A DNA stretch of 64,000 bases from Flaveria trinervia (taxonomy: Eukaryota; Streptophyta; Magnoliopsida; Asterales; Asteraceae): assembly GCA_025506515.1 (NCBI GenBank), contig CM046456.1, positions 12,747,024-12,811,023 of the forward strand. The letters run 5' to 3'. Below are positions 40,921 through 52,507 of this stretch, one piece after another. Position 1 is the stretch's first letter, and each line of letters opens with the position of its first letter. A program made the position numbers and the translations under genes. The notes beneath the pieces were generated by a model, which did no database searches, was not told where the DNA came from, and saw only the letters and a program-made list of their open reading frames with translations.

Positions 40921-42659
40921 TAATATATATTTGTACCATTTTTGCTTTTATGTACAGAAGTAGAGAGTTAAAAATGAGTTCTATTTCTAAAACAGATACG
41001 TATTGCTTTCATCCGACGTCCCTTGAAAACGAAACATGATCGTATATGTTGAAAATACATCTCAACTCTTATAATCAAATACATTACCAATCAGTATTTT
41101 AATTCTTGGTATTTCACTATTTATTGTGTTATAAAAACAGGCTTACAAGTTGGGCTTAAGCTATACCTGTAGAACTGAGGGTTGTTGTTGGGCTAGAACA
41201 GTTTGTGGGCTTGGTCCGGGCTTTACTTGAGTTGTTAGCTGGATCTGTGCATTACCCGGTTTTACCCATTTTCTCTTTAAGAGCATGCGGGTCGTGGGTG
41301 GTCTTGGAGCATCCGTTTAGAGTTTGGAGCCTATTAAAGAAAGAGAGAGAGAGAGACTAAATGAGTTCTTTCAACTTATTCTCTCTCAGACATTTTGTTA
41401 ATTAGGTTTCATCGTGTTAGATGATATTTGTCTAGGTTTTTTTAGTATACTTCAAGTTTGTTAATTCAGATCATATTGATGATCTGATTATTTACGAGTT
41501 TTGTATTTCTTGATTGTTTACCAAATTTCTTGTTCACAGTGTTGTTAAATCCTTGGTATTAATGATTTGGTTTAAAAAGATCATTACTTGTTGACGGTAT
41601 ATAAACAAGCCTCCTTGGGAGTAAAATGACCAAGCTCTGTCTTAATTATTTGGTTTGTTGCGTGTTGGCTAAAGTACGTGAATACTGGTTTAGCCTAGCT
41701 TGTTCCGGTATTGTTTGGTTCAATAATTTTATTAAAGTCGTCGGTTTTTTTAAAAATCGGTTCTTAGTTGATTTCATTTTGAACCACTAAAACAAATGAT
41801 TTTTTGGTTGAAATGTTGCCAAGCAATGAGAAATGTTGTAACCAGTTACATAGGAATAATAATAACAACTTATTTTTAAAAGAAATGGAACAAACATATA
41901 ATAATTTGTCTAGGGTATTTTTAACCAAACTCAAGTTATCTTGAATGTATTTTGACCATAACCTAGTTTGACGTGAGCCTGTTTAACTAGTTACCCGACC
42001 AGATCATCGTTTTGACGGTTTAGTCAGACAATGACGATGGCTCATATAGTGGCATTAGGTAATCATGATCAGTGGTTTGGCACTACAACTTACTATTGCG
42101 ACAGAAGACGCTAAAAATTTGCAAAGAGAAGAGTCACATTTTTATATTACACTTTAAAGAAAAAGAGCAAATGTGATTTTATTCATGTTAATTTGTTTGT
42201 GAGAATTTAATGAAAAGAAAAACACAACCAAGTGCATATAATTAAATCAAAGTGGTTATAAAAATTCACATGCACTCAACCCTAAAACCAAGCAATTAAC
42301 ATGTTATCCATTCTTTAAAAGAGTCCATAACCACAACTGAAAGCAACCATCTTGCCCACCGGATATAACTTTAATTTTTATATATAAATATTAAATATTA
42401 TCTCAGTTATTAATCTAATAACATTTTTGACATAAGCTTTAGGCTATCGTGAAGAAGTTAATAAACTTGAGAATAGCTTAATTGCAAATGGGGTTATTTC
42501 GGCTAGGGTTGTGCAACCTGGTGAATAAAGAACCAATATTTTATAAAAATAAAGAACCACCTTAAGAAGAAATAGAAACAACTATAATTAATAAAAATGT
42601 AAACAACAAAACAAATAATGACACTTAATACCCTTATCGTATGATCGTTCTCCTCACAA
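40921..42659. other. Intergenic DNA, no recognised gene
   Basis: AT-rich, with a short (GA)n tract near 41342-41360. 41130-41420 is less AT-rich and has leader-like wording, but I see no ORF, primer site or TSD. Confidence 0.45.
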
Positions 42660-43700
42660 TAACAATTAGCAAGAATAAGTTGGGAATGTCTTAATAATGA
42701 TGATTTGGAATTTATGGCAAATTTTGATAAAAGTAAGTTATATCGCTTGGGGATTAATGATGAAGATTTGGAATTTATGGCAAATTTTATTCATTGTCAA
42801 CGATGGACACACTTTCTTTTGTGTATTTGGGAGTTACAATAAGAATAAACAGGGTTAGCAATTGAGCCTGATAGTGTAGAAATTCAAAAGAAAACTGTCT
42901 GTATGGAAATGTCATGCTTTATCATATGATGAAAGACTAAATTTAAATTTAGTAAAAGTGGTTTTGGGTGCTATTCCATTATATACTCTATCATCATTTA
43001 AAGCCTCTATGCAAGTGAAATAAAATCTTAAGAGTGAAAGGAGAAAAGTTTTACGGGGTGGGGAAAAGAAAACTACATGGGTAGCTTAGAACAAATTGTT
43101 AGTGCAAAAATCCATAGGAGGCTTGGGTATTGCTAGCCTTTGTGATGCTTTTTTAGCTCTTCAAGCAAATTAAGGTTATGTTTGGCAAAAATAAATAGTT
43201 TCTTTTTTATTTTTTGAAGGGTTAAAAAGATCAAAATACCCTTTCAAAAAAATTAAAAAGTTAAAACTTTTAACTTTTTAATCTTTTTGGAGGGATATTT
43301 TGGTCTTTTTTACCCCTCCAAAAATAAAAAAGATACTTGTATTTTTTTTTTGCCAAACATAGTGTAAATATAGAACTTAAAGATGGAGATAAAGCTATAT
43401 TGCCTCAAGTTATGTATGTAATCCATTCTTATTCAAGGAAAAATGATACAATTCCTTTAAAAGCTTCAATTGCAAAGCGACATCAATGTCTAGAGTGGAG
43501 GAAATGATCTCATTCTCCCGAGTAAAACATCAAGGAGGTGCACAGGATATGAAGTGGAACAAATGATGTATTTTTGTTGTCTTTTGATCTGTTCTTTTTG
43601 AGTTCGTATGAATCATAGCTTCTTGCATAGCTTCTTGCATAGCTTCTTGCTAATGTTCTTGTTTTATTATTAATAATATAACCTGTTCAAAAAAGAAAAA
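42660..43700 (+). pseudogene. LINE 3' part: RT C-terminal region and tail, split by a MITE
   Basis: Read across frames, 42885-43170 encodes KRKLSVWKCHALSYDERLNL, VKVVLGAIPLYTLSSFKASM, then LKSERRKVLRGGEKKTTWVA and KSIGGLGIASLCDA, the familiar C-terminal region of plant L1-type polymerases before the zf-RVT domain. A MITE (43174-43364) follows ALQAN. The other side has further coding remnants and a 3' end with three copies of GCTTCTTGCATA and TTCAAAAAAG. A 24-base word (GATTTGGAATTTATGGCAAA..) is duplicated 75 bases apart near 42700 and 42765. Several stops are present; the copy is dead. Confidence 0.7.
43174..43364. mobile_element. Tourist-like MITE inserted in the LINE
   Basis: 191 bp. Left end GGTTATGTTTGGCAAAA, right end reversed CACTATGTTTGGCAAAA, flanked by TAA at 43171-43173 and 43365-43367. 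The inside is a near-perfect hairpin with AAAAGTTAAAACTTTTAACTTTT at its centre. Confidence 0.78.
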
Positions 43701-44294
43701 CTTAAGAATGTTTACATGGTATGAATTTAAGAGATTTTAGAAGAAAAAAAAGATAAAGAGTTAAAAGAAAATAGAGGGTGGTGGAGTTCTTGGGGATGAA
43801 GGACATATTATGAGATTGTGTTAGGCCATGTTTGAATGCAATGACCCACCCCTTGACCGTTGACTGACTGACTCGGTCAGCCGGTCAGCGTGTTTGATGT
43901 GCACGGCGAGCTCTCTAACCCGGTCCAAGGCTTCTAACCGAGACCTAAATATTTTGATCACTGACCCAATTTCACATCCCCTGCTCTACGCCTTCACTGT
44001 CACCATCTTCGTCGTCTTCTTCACCGCCATTGCTGTTGTTCACCGTTGCTCACCATCTCCGCCTTCTCAAGGTAATCTCTAATCACACATCTTTTGTTTC
44101 TACTTCGATTGATTTGCTCAAGTCTGTGTTTGATGCTGATTTTGAATGATTGGATTTGGTTGATAAGAATATGCTCATGTTCTAGTTCAGATTCAGATTC
44201 GTTAAGGTCGATTATTGTGTTTTGATGCGTTTGTTTGTTGATTTTGCTTGACGATTGTTAATGAGTTAATAGAGATCGGTTTTTTTAGGTTGAA

Positions 44295-44795
44295 GTTGGG
44301 TATGTATATGGGTATGTAGATGTGCATGTATATGGGTATGTATATGTGTATGTATATGGGTATGTAGATGTGTACGTATATGGGTATGTATATGTGTATG
44401 TATATGGGTATGTATATTATGTATATGGGTATGTAGATGTGTATGTATATGGGTATGTAGATGTGTATGTATATGGGTATATTGTGTATATAGATGTGTA
44501 TGTATATGGGTATATTGTGTATGTAGATGTGTATGTAGATTTATGTGTATGTATATGGGTATGTATATGTGTATGTATATGAGTATGTATATGTGTATAT
44601 ATATGGGTATGTATGTGTATGTATATGTGTATGTATATGGGTATGTAGATGTGTATGTATATCGGTATGTATATGTGTATGTATATGGATGGGTATGTAT
44701 ATGTGTATGTATATGGCTGTGTAGATGTGTATGTATATGTGTATTATATGGGTATGTAGATGTGTATGTAGATGTGCATGTATATGTATATATTG
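44295..44795 (+). repeat. Minisatellite of TATGTGTATGTATATGGG units
   Basis: About 500 bases of short units with variants, in the leader of the Harbinger element. The ORFs across it, with Tyr-Val and Met-Gly repeats, are artefacts of the repeat. Confidence 0.9.
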
Positions 44796-44840
44796 CTTAT
44801 GTGATTATCTTGAAATAACAAATTAGTTCTTGATCTAGGC

Positions 44841-45780
44841 ATGACAGAAAGAAAAGCTAGAGTTAACTGGAAGTCGGATTGTGTCGACAAAACTTTTCTC
44901 GAAGCATGTATACATAATATAACAAACAACGGTCGTGAGGGTAGTAGCCTTAAAGCAAGCTCATGGAAAGTTGTTGCCGAAAAACTAAAAAATTATCATA
45001 ATTTTATGGTTGATCATAAACAAATGAAAAATCGATATGATTACCTAAAGTCAAAGTATGGGGCTTGGGTCAAACTGAAAAACAAAACGGGGAATATTTA
45101 TGATCCTATAACCAACACCTTCAATATGAGTGATGAAGAATGGGAAGCGGAGGCAAAGATATTTTTTTAATATGAAATATTTTTTAATAAGATTATTTTT
45201 TGTTTAGTATCTTGATTATATTTATAAAAATTTTCAAATAGTTAAACAAGTTTGTGGAAAAGTTGAGACATGCTCCCCTTCCTTACCCTGATCTTTGTAC
45301 CAAACTATTTGAGGGGGTGACCGCGACCGACATTCACAGTTGGGTGCCATCTTCTACACTTCGTCATCCAGCTGAATAATTCTTTGAACATGAGTTGGAT
45401 GATGTTATATGAACTCAAATGGAAACAGAGCTCCCACCTGTAAGTGAAGAATCCTCTGGCCGGTCAAAACGAAAGGCAAGTTCTAAAACTAGTAAAGAAG
45501 TGCGTAGGAAAACAATAGATTACGACTTAAGAGAAGTTGGGAATGAAATTATCAATGTTGCAAAGATGTTGGTGGAAAAAATAATATTGACAATGAAATG
45601 GACGCATGCATGGATAAGCTAGAAAAAATGGAATGGGGGGAAGAAGATCTGAGATATAACACAGCTCTTTTGTTATTCGGTAAAAGTGCTGATATTAGAA
45701 AAGTTTGGTTACGTCTTAAGCTGGTGAGTTGCGAGTCGTGGGTGAGAAATGCTGGGAGAAAGTTTGGATTATTCGGTTGA
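44841..45780 (+). pseudogene. Harbinger Myb/SANT-like DNA-binding protein
   Basis: The ATG at 44841 opens 109 codons with WKSDCVDKTFLEACIHNI, WKVVAEKL and KNRYDYLKSKYGAWVKLKNKTG, a Myb_DNA-bind_3 (trihelix-like) domain as found in the accessory protein of plant Harbinger elements. After a stop at 45168 and about 70 AT-rich bases, which may be an intron without clear borders, coding text continues (KFVEKLRHAPLPYPDLC, then SGRSKRKASSK, VGNEIINVAKMLVEK). One base is missing in an A run near 45580; the frame resumes at 45598 with MDACMDKLEKM and ends at 45780. In this superfamily the protein acts with the transposase, helping its nuclear entry and end binding. Confidence 0.7.
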
Positions 45781-45931
45781 CTTATGTGTTTTGTATGACT
45801 TTTGAATGACATTTGTATGACTTTAGTATGACTTTTCTTTGACAGTTGTATGCTTTTGTATGACATTTGTATTAGCATGATCTTTCTATGACATTTGAAA
45901 GTTGTATGAATTTTGTATTAACAGGACAAAT

Positions 45932-47201
45932 ATGTATACGGATGGTGAAATTTTATCTTTTTTTATACTTTCATGGTATTGGTTGAAGTTGGCCCGGAAA
46001 AGAAAACAAGAGGGTAGAATTGAAAGAATAAGAGATAATGATTCTGCTTTAACAGGGCATGCATATACACATGAATTACTACATGGATCTTCTACACAAT
46101 GTCAAGAAATTATGAGACTTTCACGCGAGGCTTTTGTACTATTATGTAATCATTTTACACAACGAAATTGGCTGCGAGCTAGTAGGACGATAAGCATTGA
46201 AGAGAAAATAACTATGTTCTTACATATTATAAGGCATAATGAATGGTTCCGAGTAGTTAAACGATGATTTCAACACTCCAATCAAATGGTTCATAAATGT
46301 TTTCATGAGGTTCTAGGTGTAATGATGTGTTTTGCTAAAGAAATTATAGCCTCAACATCTTCAAATGAAACTACAAATACCTCGGAACGACTTCAAAGGC
46401 TAAAAGGAATATTTCATGGAGCAATAGGTGCTTTAGATGGAACTCTTGTACATGCAGTTGTGCCCACTAATCAACAAACTTGTTTTAGGGGAAGAGGTAA
46501 AGGTGAATGTTATCAAAATATGTTAGGAATATGTGATTTTGATATGATATTCACATTTGTATGGGCTGGATGGGAAGGCGTAGCACATGATTTATGGGTT
46601 TTGAAAGAAGTTGCATTTAATCCGACATCTGGATTTCGATTCCCTCCACCAGGTTTTATAATAAAATTATATATATTTTATTATTAATATATTATTTGTA
46701 TTCTTCATATAATAGCTCACACTGTCATTTACAGATAAATATTACCTTTGTGACGTTGCATATACCAACACTCGTGGATTTATGACTCCATACCGCAACA
46801 CTAGGTATTGGTTAGTCGATTTCCGACGACGAAGACCGGTAACTAAGGAAGAAAGATTTAATCAAGCTCATGCTTGCCTTAGAAATGTTATTGAGCGTGC
46901 TTATGGTGTATTGAAGGTAATATTCCCAATCCTAAAGCAAATGGCTCCTTATCCTTTTCCAGTGCAAAGAGACATAGTTATTGCTTGTTTTGCAGTGCAT
47001 AATTTTATAAGAAAATATAACATTCAAGATGAATTATTTACAAACTTTGAAGACAATACTATGGTTACCCCTGATGGTGAAGGTGGAGTAAATGAAGGTC
47101 AAAACGCATAAGGCATTGAGTAGGGTTCAGAAGGGGTTGAATATATGGCTACTTTGCGTGACCAAATTGCTAATCAACTACTTTCAGATGCTTCAAATTA
47201 A
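45932..47201 (+). pseudogene. Harbinger DDE transposase (DDE_Tnp_4/HARBI1-like)
   Basis: Two exons with a GT-AG intron at 46653-46734 between PPP and DKYYLCD, the known position for plant PIF transposases. LARKRKQEGRIER and LHGSSTQCQEIMRLSREAFVLLCNHF start the protein. The catalytic Asp is in GALDGT near 46435, the second in GWEGVAHDLWVL near 46590, and the Glu in RNVIERAYGVLK near 46890. YRNTRYWLVDF and AVHNFIRKYNI follow. A TGA at 46265-46267 replaces an expected CGA, and TAA (47109) and TAG (47121) break the C-terminus, whose ending RDQIANQLLSD is still readable to 47201. All three stops can arise by C-to-T change. Apart from these it looks recent. Confidence 0.82.
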
Positions 47202-47546
47202 ATTTGTATGCAAACTCTTGTAGGGGCTGTTTGGAATTCGATGTGTTTGTTTGGATTATGTTTGATTTATGTTAACTTCTATTTTGTATGACATTTTGAG
47301 TTATTCTAATTTGGCTATTTTTATTAATTACACAACACTAGTTAAATTCAAACTCGTTTAAACAATGGGGCAATAATGTTATTTTTATCATTCAGTAGAG
47401 TCAGTAGTCAGTCAGATGCTAAATCAAACAGACAAGTTTCAGTCAGAGGTAGACTCAGTCAGAACCTCTTACTAGGTCAGCTTCTGACTCAGTCAGATTT
47501 TACTCAGTCAGATTTTACTCAGTCAGCGCAATCAAACAGCCCCTTA

Positions 47547-50073
47547 GTAGGCTTTTAGAGAGAGAGAGAGAGAGAGATTGGGGAGGAATAGATTAGACAA
47601 AAAAGAGTCGATTATCACCTCTTTTTTGCATCCAATTTGTGATGCTCTAATATATCTGTTCATCTTTAATGTAAAGATCCAATTTTCAAGACAAATAATA
47701 ATCTATTATGTTAATCATTCAAAATTTTGATATTCAAGCTATATTTTTCAAATTAAAGATTCTAAAAAGCTTTAACACTTATACCTATATACGAAGATAC
47801 AAATTCTCATAGACAAAAATTTAGTATTGATTGGTATATACCAAGATACTTAAATAATATGAATATAATTTACATAATATTATAGAGTTATGACTTCTCA
47901 AACTCTCTTTAAATATTAAAATACCTTCGTACCATCACCTCCGTCGTTAACTGATGCATTAATTTATGTGGATTTCCTTTTTCTTTTTTACTACACTTTA
48001 TACAACAGCACACTCATGAGCTTCACCTTCATGTACATCACTTCATCCTCTGCAAAATCACACAAAACCCACCAAAATTCAACAACTAATCTCCATTTCC
48101 GAATTACAATCTAAAACACATAGTAATGAAAACGTATTAATCAAGTTAATCAGCATAGACTTCATGCCTATAAATGACTGAATCCGTTGAAAACGATAAA
48201 AACCACTAATCACCGACAAAACGATCAAGTAGTTTTCGTACATGATTAAAACATCGAAATCATGCTTAAAATCATTATCAATATGCTTACAGCAGAAAGT
48301 TGATGTGAATATGTGTAGATCCGTTCCGATAATCCGATTTTCATTACATAAATCGTTAATCGTCAACGGCGTATCATCGTTTTGGTGATAGGAAACTTAA
48401 CTGTCTTATAGTGTTTGTAAGCTAATAAATCTGAAGATATGCAATATGCACATACTGATTCGAGATCGAAGACGGCGAGTGATGAGATCAATAATATGTA
48501 GTTGATGTTTGTGTGATGGGAGTGACGGTGGTGGGAGTGACGGTCTTAGTCGAAGATGGGAGAGCCGAGCGGAAGTCAAAGAAAGATTAAATTGGCTTTT
48601 GTTTTCTTTTATAGTGAACCCCACTTTATTATGTTAAAAAAATTAATAATTTAATATTCAGCTTGATAGTGGTGGTTTGATTCAAAAAAAAGAAAAATAA
48701 AGTTTGTAATAACCATTTCAATCCCAAGGTATTTTTTGTCTTTTCATAAAAATCTAACAGAAAATGTTAACACTGTTAGTCAAAAGGATGAAAACATAAA
48801 TGATTTAAAAAACTCAGGCCAATAATAAAGACAAAATAAAAGTTGGCACTCAAGTGGAGACAATATACAAAACACAGGGACCAAAATCGAGGTTAACTCT
48901 TAACTTATAATATATTTAGATAACATGGAAAACCCAATTAACCTAAAGTATTTGTGGCATTGATACTAGAATCCCTTATAAGATATATATTCCAATATCG
49001 CCCGGCAGTTGGATCAAAAGGAGACCGAAAGCTCATATCGGAGAATTCAAAAGAATAGTATAATCCTCGGAAAAGACATTCTTCAATTTCGGTCTACAAC
49101 GTGTAAGTTGAAAGTTTCGTCCAAATTCCACAATCCTGCAATATTCAAAACCATAATCTTTAATGACGATCCACAAATTTGAATGACCTTAGAGTCCTAC
49201 AAGAGTTAATAGCTCAATGGAAATATGGCAATAGAATACAATAGATGGATCTGCATGGTGGGTTCTTGGTGAGAGGCTAGATGACCATAACAGTAAGAGC
49301 CATTCAATGGAGCAATGATTACAAATGACAATAGTCTGATCAAAATGATGGAGGATTGACTTAAGCGATAACCAACGACACAAGAACCTAGTTCAACAAG
49401 GGAATGACATAACAAATGAGCAATTCAATGGATGAGTGAAGTCAACAAGTGCTGACTAGTGCTAAAGAGTGTCAACAAAATTAATCATTAGCGACAACAC
49501 ATGCGGTCAATGCAATACTAATTACTTAATACTATATACCCATTTATTGAACATTCAACGACTATAAGCAACTACATCATCTACTAGATTTTGTAAGAAA
49601 CAGGTTCACTTTTATATTAAAAGACAATAATTCTAGCTATATTCTTGTTAGCCATGAGAAATATTCTAGTACAATACCGTTTACAAATACGACTACAAAA
49701 ATCAATATAAACAGTATTTATGTACCAAACTTGATTCGAACATTCGTATTTAGTATATATTCTAACAAGTCTTCATATAGTATTCATGACATGAGCCTTC
49801 AGTTCATTGCATTCGAATTTTCAACTATACACCTTGACTGCAACAATTAACAAACAAAATATTGACGGTTGTGACAGAGGATCGTGTTAGACACGAGTCC
49901 CTTAAAACAGATTTTGCGTCTCTACTCAAGACAACGCATTTGTCTCCCAGGGTACAACAGCCAACGCAGTTGCACTGCCCGAGTGTGCCTCGAGCCTAAG
50001 AGTCACTGGGTAAAATATGTATTATGATGTTATATGAAAAAATGTTAAAGATGATGGTATAGGAAGAACAATT
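47547..50073. other. Intergenic DNA, no recognised gene
   Basis: (GA)n at 47558-47577, then AT-rich DNA. A 95-codon ORF on the minus strand (48366-48079), with leucine/isoleucine-rich text, and a nearby acceptor-like TTTTGCAG could be a remnant of a gene, but I recognise no family. 48700-48900 ends with a MULE-like CAGGGACCAAAATCGAGGTTAACTC terminus without a clear partner. Confidence 0.4.
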
Positions 50074-50957
50074 TGTAGGGAATTTAACAAGTTTATCCAA
50101 GTTCATATAAGCTTGTTTATATGAAAAACGCAGCGGATAATAAGTTTTAAAACTTGCTAATATGATTATGATTAAAACCATTTAATAAGCAAACCCCAAA
50201 CCATGGATCATTATACGAGATGCATACAAAAAATATATATAGGATGTTAAAAAACAACCTTTGGAGCAGCTGAAAATCGATATGGTGAGGTGAAAAGGAT
50301 GAGTTTCGTGGCTAAATCTTCAAGCAAGAAGACCTCAAGATGGTGATACCCCAAGCCACAAACGAACCTCTTGAATGCTAGGTTTCTTGACACCAACTTT
50401 CAGCAAAAAAACCCCTTTTGATGCTGAAACTTTCAGCTTTTCTTTTGCCCTCTTCTCTCAAAATCGAAAATTGAGAGAGAGGAAGATGAGAGCAAAAATC
50501 AACCTTTGCATGTAGGAGAGAAGTCTCGTTAGAAGGGATGGATGTGTAATGCATTTATTCTTGTGTATTTACAAGACAAAGATGGGACCCCTAAGCATGT
50601 GGGCGGCCGAAATCCATTTGAAAATGGATTCCCACTCTTTGTTTTGTTGCATAATAAAACACTTACTAAACCCTTATGTTTATAAAGTTAAAACTTATTT
50701 AAACTTTATAAACTTAGTACTTTTTATTTGTTATTATTTAGTAAGACTAAATAATGAAAAACAAATAGTACCATATGAACAATTATCCATATAATGATGT
50801 TCATCTACAAAGGCAATGATTTAGAAAACCCATTTTCTAAATTGGTGTCATAATTTATTGGTGTTTGTTTAGCTTGTTATTGGGTATGACCCGACTTGGA
50901 TCATATCACACTAGCCACATCAACTTAATATGCATCTTGGGCAGATCAGGTCTTTCA
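50074..50957 (-). repeat. 3' LTR of element D
   Basis: In + direction it begins TGTAGGGAATT and ends GGTCTTTCA (TG..CA). The right limit is fixed by the adjoining purine tract; the left limit rests on the TG and on the CCCTACA end, as no partner LTR is in the window. The preceding pentamer is CAATT. Confidence 0.6.
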
Positions 50958-50972
50958 ATCTCCCACTTGCAC
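50958..50972 (-). other. Polypurine tract of element D
   Basis: Minus strand GTGCAAGTGGGAGAT directly before the LTR; GTGGGAGAT is usual for Copia. Confidence 0.75.
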
Positions 50973-51667
50973 AAGATTCATAGAAGGTTGATGCAAGTAG
51001 AAAATAATGCCTAGCAACAGTTTGCTACCCTTAATGTATATGATTAAGTGCCATTCAATAACATCGTCCTCCTCAAGTACCTTACTTGAAATGTTTTAGG
51101 TGAATTAATCATCTATCCTTTTGTTACAGATGTTATGTTAAATCCTAGAGACACAGTATCGTCATTCTCCGATGATTTAACTTTAACATGCCTTAGACAT
51201 CTAACTCTCAACGAATAAGAGGAACAAATTCCATCTTGACTACATACGTCTCTCACAATCACCTCATGTCATACCTGAACTCAGCCTTATGTACTGCCAA
51301 TATTTCAAAACAGCAAAGTACTAAGTCAAAGTACAATACTTGGTGAATATCAAGACCCAATATGTATCTCAGGTCTGAGGATAAAATGATATTCGCCTTT
51401 ACTCAATATCTCTTATGACTAATCACAAGGATTCCATGAAGAAATAATTGAGAGCGGGTCAGTCCTATACCTATATCCCATAGATATCAATGAACTTTGG
51501 TAGCAACCTCTTGCTCTATATTCATACCTTATGAATATCAACCAATCCAAGTTCATTATAGTCTTACATTCATAGTTGTTCCCACAAGTATGATCGACTA
51601 CGGACGTTTAGAATAACTTTTTTATTCACGGATTTAAAACATGCTAAAATAGAAGAACAAATGAAAG
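50973..51667 (-). other. Non-coding 3' region of element D
   Basis: About 700 bases between the end of RNase H and the purine tract without an ORF. They lie inside the retrotransposon. Confidence 0.6.
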
Positions 51668-52507
51668 TTATAACCATATAATTAAGTCAAAAAAAAACAT
51701 AAGTTCCAATATCCAAATAAAATCAAATCCAGTCACTAGTATATCGAAGTCCCATGGCACAGCATGACCTTCATGCTTTGCCTTTTCAAGGAGTTTTGTG
51801 AGTGGATCCGCAATGTTTTTATCAGTGTGAACTTTGTGAATACATATCTTTCCCTTTTCAAATTCATCCCTTATGTAGTTGAATCTCCGCTCAATGTGCC
51901 TTGTTTTCTGATGTGCACGGGGTTCCTTGATTTGTGCAATCGCACCCTCGTTATCACAAAGAATCTCCAGAGGATCCTGAATGGAAGGGATTACCCCTAG
52001 ATCGGCTATGAATTTCTTCAACCATGCAGCTTCCTGTGCTGCCAATGAAGCGGCGATGTACTCTGACTCTGTAGTGGACAATGCTACAACTTCTTGCTTT
52101 GAGCTTTTCTAAGAAACAACTCCCCTATTCAGGATAAAGATGTACCCCAATTGAGATTGTGAATCATCTCGATCAGTTTGGAAACTCGCATCCGTGTAAC
52201 CCTTTACAACGAGTTCCTCTTCACCAGACCCGTAGATCAAGAACATGTCCTTAGTCCTCCTTAGGTACTTTAGGATGTTCTTGACAGCCATCCAATAACC
52301 ATCACCAGGATTTTGCTGGTATCTACTTGTCATGCTTAAAGCGTATCACACGTCCGGTCTAGTGCATATCATTGCATACATGATGGATCCTATAGCAGAT
52401 GCATATGGGATTGCCTTCATTCTATTCTGCTCCTCCTTTGAGCTTGGACATTGAGTCGTACTCAATATTGTCCCTCTCTGAATAGGTACAGTACCTTTCT
52501 TAGAGTT
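51668..52507 (-). pseudogene. Element D RNase H
   Basis: Open pieces at 52333-52109 and 52081-51668 with SRYQQNPGDGYWMAVKNILKYLRRTKD, YTDASFQTDRDDSQSQLGYIF, then STTESEYIAASLAAQEAAWLKKFI and HQKTRHIERRFNYIRD. Single stops separate the pieces (near 52107 and 52346, each a likely transition), and the part before the first piece contains YASAIGSIMYAMICTRPDV. Confidence 0.85.

Larger units (their letters stand above)
43824..47543 (+). mobile_element. PIF/Harbinger DNA transposon, nearly complete
   Basis: 3720 bp with TTA at 43821-43823 and 47544-47546. The left end reads GGCCATGTTTGAATGC and the right end reversed GGGGCTGTTTGATTGCG, imperfect inverted repeats typical of PIF/Harbinger. Both subterminal regions are loaded with GACTGA/TCAGTCAG words. 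It contains the two expected genes, a Myb/SANT-like protein and a DDE transposase, in the same orientation. A TATG-rich satellite lies in the leader. Defects are few: one frameshift in the first gene and three premature stops in the second. Confidence 0.88.

Noticed and set aside
44322..44818. Two ORFs of 86 and 91 codons with Tyr-Val and Met-Gly repeats
   Set aside because: They are translations of the TATG-type satellite and have no protein texture outside the repeat.
48079..48366. A host gene encoding a 95-residue protein
   Set aside because: No family recognised, no convincing exon structure around it; kept only as a remark in the intergenic entry.
49860..50000. A short GC-richer segment (ACACGAGTCCCTT.., GCCAACGCAGTTGC) left of element D
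   Set aside because: It looks like coding DNA but no frame gives a recognisable protein.
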